Shown here piece by piece: positions 6,094 through 7,901 of a DNA stretch of 7,901 nucleotides. Below the pieces are notes generated by a model. The model ran no database searches. It had not been told where the DNA came from and saw only the letters and a list, made by a program, of their open reading frames with translations. Position 1 is the first letter of the stretch; each line of letters opens with the position of its first letter. Source of the stretch: Synergistaceae bacterium (GTDB taxonomy: Bacteria > Synergistota > Synergistia > Synergistales > Synergistaceae); NCBI GenBank assembly GCA_028702015.1, contig JAQVPO010000056.1:1-7901 (forward strand), written 5' to 3'. A program made the translations under genes and the position numbers.

Positions 6094-7167
6094 TCAGCTG
6101 CCCTGTCTGTCTATAGTTATTGAGACTTTGCTCTTTTCTCTTGGGGTCTCCAGAATTTTACCGAGTCCTAACGCTACAGAGAAGAGAGGCTGCTCTGCAA
6201 CATTGACCGGGACATTAAGTGCATCGGAAAAACGGAGGCTGAGTCCCCTTAAAAGAGCAGTCCCTCCGGAAAGGACTATCCCCTGATCAACAATGTCCCT
6301 TACAAGCTCTGGAGGCGTCTGCTCTACGGCAGAGCGTATAGTCTCCTCTATCTGTGCAACGACAGGTTCAAGGGCTTCACGCACCTCCACAGAGCTGAGA
6401 CTTACTATCTTAGGCAGTCCGTCGACCAGATCCCGTCCTTTAACGTTCATTGTCAGTTCCTGTTCCATAGGCAGAGCCGAACCTATCGCTATCTTGATCT
6501 CTTCTGCGGTGCTTTCCCCTATAGCAAGCGTATAATTCTGGCGCATAAGGGATATTATTGCTTCGTCCAGCGAATTTCCGGCAACCCTCACTGCATGGTT
6601 AACAACTATGCCTCCTAGTGATATGACAGCCACCTCGCATGTTCCGCCGCCCATGTTGACCACTACGTTTCCCTGAGGTTCATTTATAGCTATTCCTATG
6701 CCGACTGCTGCCGCAATAGGATCTTCGACAACAATAGCTTCCTTGGCCCCCGCAGCAAGAGTAACTTCAACCACGGCTCTCTTTTCGACTTCTGTAACAC
6801 ATGCAGGCACACAGACCGCGACCTTGGGATACGAGAATAGGCTTCCAGCTCCTGTAATGTTCTTCATGTAATGTCTTATCATGTGCTCCGTCATCTCGAA
6901 GTCTGCAATAACTCCGTTAGCAAGAGGTCTGATCGTTTTAATGCCTATTGGGGTACGTCCTATCATTTTTTTAGCATCTGTGCCAAAGGCTATGATCTCT
7001 TTCTGGCCCTTCCTGTCAAGGTTCCTGACTGCTACAACTGACGGCTCGTTAACTACTATCCCCTTGGATTTCAAAAAAATAACCGTATTTACTGTTCCTA
7101 TGTCTATCCCTATTTCATAATTGAACAAGTTAGGTCTGAACTTCAACACCATGCCACCCGCTTTCAA
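6094..7167 (-). CDS. mreB: MreB-family bacterial actin with an altered nucleotide pocket (357 aa from TTG)
   Basis: Cytoplasmic actin homologue whose membrane filaments orient the elongation machine. Family landmarks, numbered from TTG 7167, are phosphate-1 IGIDIGTVNT (19-28), GRTPIGIKTIRPLANGVIADF (70-90), VTEVEKRAV (124-132), VEDPIAAAVG (147-156), the phosphate-2 loop VVNMGGGTCEVAVIS (169-183), GRDLVDGLPK (244-253) and the adenosine loop SGGTALLRG (300-308). Four pocket positions differ from the usual consensus: Asn171 for Asp, Asn198 for Asp in RVAGD, Ala227 for Glu in IKxEIG, and Thr303 for Gly in GGGA. The frame is intact, so this is not a pseudogene by sequence. The start is uncertain. 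TTG 7167 has AGGG 6 bases upstream. ATG 7152 or TTG 7146 (GGGTGG 7 bases upstream) would give an N-terminus like the amphipathic helix of other MreBs (LKFR...). Position at the head of mreCD-mrdA supports a morphogenetic role. Confidence 0.93.
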   Translation of the reverse strand: MKAGGMVLKFRPNLFNYEIGIDIGTVNTVIFLKSKGIVVNEPSVVAVRNLDRKGQKEIIAFGTDAKKMIGRTPIGIKTIRPLANGVIADFEMTEHMIRHYMKNITGAGSLFSYPKVAVCVPACVTEVEKRAVVEVTLAAGAKEAIVVEDPIAAAVGIGIAINEPQGNVVVNMGGGTCEVAVISLGGIVVNHAVRVAGNSLDEAIISLMRQNYTLAIGESTAEEIKIAIGSALPMEQELTMNVKGRDLVDGLPKIVSLSSVEVREALEPVVAQIEETIRSAVEQTPPELVRDIVDQGIVLSGGTALLRGLSLRFSDALNVPVNVAEQPLFSVALGLGKILETPREKSKVSITIDRQGS

Positions 7168-7191
7168 AAATTTCCCTGAAACCCAATTTTT

Positions 7192-7220
7192 ATCTTAATA
7201 TTATCTCATTTAAGAGTCCA
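7192..7220 (-). promoter_or_regulatory. Weak candidate promoter upstream of mreB
   Basis: In the 60-bp radC-mreB gap the minus strand has TGGACT (7215-7220, 4 of 6 to TTGACA), a 17-bp spacer and TAAGAT (7192-7197, 4 of 6 to TATAAT). The surroundings are very AT-rich. It could give mreB and the downstream genes a start independent of radC, but the match is poor. The gap shows no clear terminator. Confidence 0.25.
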
Positions 7221-7227
7221 GTATGCA

Positions 7228-7878
7228 TCATGGAACTTGTGTAAGCTGGCCTCCGGCGGCGATATAGTGCCCCAGAAGTTCCACTCCGAGAAAATTAAGT
7301 CCTTTTCTAACATGCTCCGTTATAGCTATATCTTCACAGCTGGCTGAACTGCTGCCGTCAGGATGATTATGCAGGAGCACTACGCCGTATGCGTTAATTC
7401 GCACAGCTTTTCTGTAAAAGACAGGGATATCAAGGTAGGCTCCGCTCTGCCCGCCGTAGGAGATCTTATCTTCTTCTATAACTTTTCCGCCTGCGTCCAG
7501 GAATATTGCATATATCATCTCCCTGTCACAGAAACGCGTATCCTCCGCTATCTTTTCGAGCCTGACCTGCCATTGATCACAATTCCTAACTCCAAGAACA
7601 GCTATCCTTCTGCCCAGCTCGAGAACAGCGGCAAGTGTCGCCACCTTAGCTGAGTTCAGTCCCTTTTCTCTCATAAGTTCCTGCACACCTGCGCGGCAAA
7701 GCCCCTCAAGACCTCCCCATTCATTCAAAAGAGAGGCCGAAAACTCAAGAACATCCTCTCCCTTTCTTCCCGTTCTCAGAAGTATAGCAAGCAATTCCAG
7801 AACTGAAAGAGAAGAAGCTCCGTGAATCAGAAGTTTTTCTCGCGGTCTCTCTTCTTTTGGAAGATCCTTTATCCTCAT
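7228..7878 (-). CDS. radC: RadC, JAB/MPN-domain protein of uncertain function (216 aa)
   Basis: RadC-family protein. The old DNA-repair name traces to a misassigned E. coli mutation, and the cellular role is unsettled. The N-terminus is the typical MRIKDLPKEERPREKLL (1-17), followed by the helical UPF0758-type segment LSVLELLAILLRTG (24-37) and a helix-hairpin-helix-like region to about 92. The C-terminal JAB metalloprotease-like domain (about 100-216) keeps the metal-site pattern HNHPDG (170-175) with Asp183 in SCEDI, and Glu120 as the likely catalytic Glu. All metal ligands are present. The start at ATG 7878 matches the family N-terminus exactly, although its ribosome-binding site is weak (AGG 5 bases upstream), consistent with coupling to an upstream gene. 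radC next to mreB is a recurrent gene order. Confidence 0.96.
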   Translation of the reverse strand: MRIKDLPKEERPREKLLIHGASSLSVLELLAILLRTGRKGEDVLEFSASLLNEWGGLEGLCRAGVQELMREKGLNSAKVATLAAVLELGRRIAVLGVRNCDQWQVRLEKIAEDTRFCDREMIYAIFLDAGGKVIEEDKISYGGQSGAYLDIPVFYRKAVRINAYGVVLLHNHPDGSSSASCEDIAITEHVRKGLNFLGVELLGHYIAAGGQLTQVP

Positions 7879-7901
7879 ATCGGCCTATGCCGGCCAATAG
7901 G
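7875..7901 (-). CDS. Possible 3' end of the gene upstream of radC (8 codons visible)
   Basis: One minus-strand frame entering from the right edge reads PIGRHRPI and stops at TGA (7877-7875), overlapping the radC ATG as ATGA. This is the same 4-bp overlap seen between mreC and mreD. The weak ribosome-binding site of radC fits coupled translation. In related loci a maf nucleotide pyrophosphatase gene often precedes radC, and Maf proteins often end with a GLPI-type motif, but eight residues cannot establish this. Another frame is also open across this stretch. Confidence 0.3.
   Translation of the reverse strand, partial: PIGRHRPI

Noticed and set aside
1..7901. Defence system, mobile element, CRISPR array, riboswitch or other novel system
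   Set aside because: Every large frame on the minus strand matches a housekeeping shape, division or radC family, with gaps of 104 bp or less. I found no direct repeats, transposase motifs or structured leader sequences.

Overview
The window is one tightly packed cell-shape and division-site cluster. All nine complete genes lie on the minus strand, so it reads right to left: radC, mreB, mreC, mreD, mrdA (PBP2), minC, minD, minE, rodA. A tenth gene starts at position 30 and runs off the left edge. A possible 3' tail of an eleventh gene enters from the right edge.

Organism: this order, with minCDE placed between mrdA and rodA and radC at the head, is one I associate with rod-shaped Clostridia-type Firmicutes and with Synergistota. 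A bacterium from one of those groups is the best guess. The window has no rRNA or other marker that decides between them, and base composition is intermediate. I see no mobile elements, tRNAs, CRISPR arrays or signs of recent transfer.

Layout: radC (7228-7878) is followed by a 60-bp gap with a weak candidate promoter. Then come mreB (6094-7167), mreC (5260-6045), mreD (4796-5263) and mrdA (3031-4803). The mreC/mreD and mreD/mrdA junctions overlap by 4 and 8 bp. Next are minC (start best placed at 3012), minD (1534-2331) and minE (start best placed at 1521), joined by short spacers in which the upstream TAG stop lies in or against a Shine-Dalgarno-like sequence. rodA (135-1247) overlaps minE by 8 bp. 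The 104 bp after rodA hold a good sigma70-type promoter with an inverted repeat around its -10 box, then a strong ribosome-binding site for the truncated next gene.

How the genes work together: MreB, MreC, MreD, the transpeptidase PBP2 and the SEDS glycosyltransferase RodA form the elongation machine (Rod complex) for side-wall peptidoglycan. MinC, MinD and MinE block FtsZ rings away from midcell. Putting both sets in one apparent transcription unit ties elongation to division-site placement. RadC is a widespread JAB-domain protein of uncertain role.

The most notable observation is that the MreB here departs from the family consensus at several nucleotide-pocket positions, including the usually invariant Asp of the phosphate-2 loop (Asn171). 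Otherwise this is a conserved housekeeping locus, and I found no convincing previously undescribed system.
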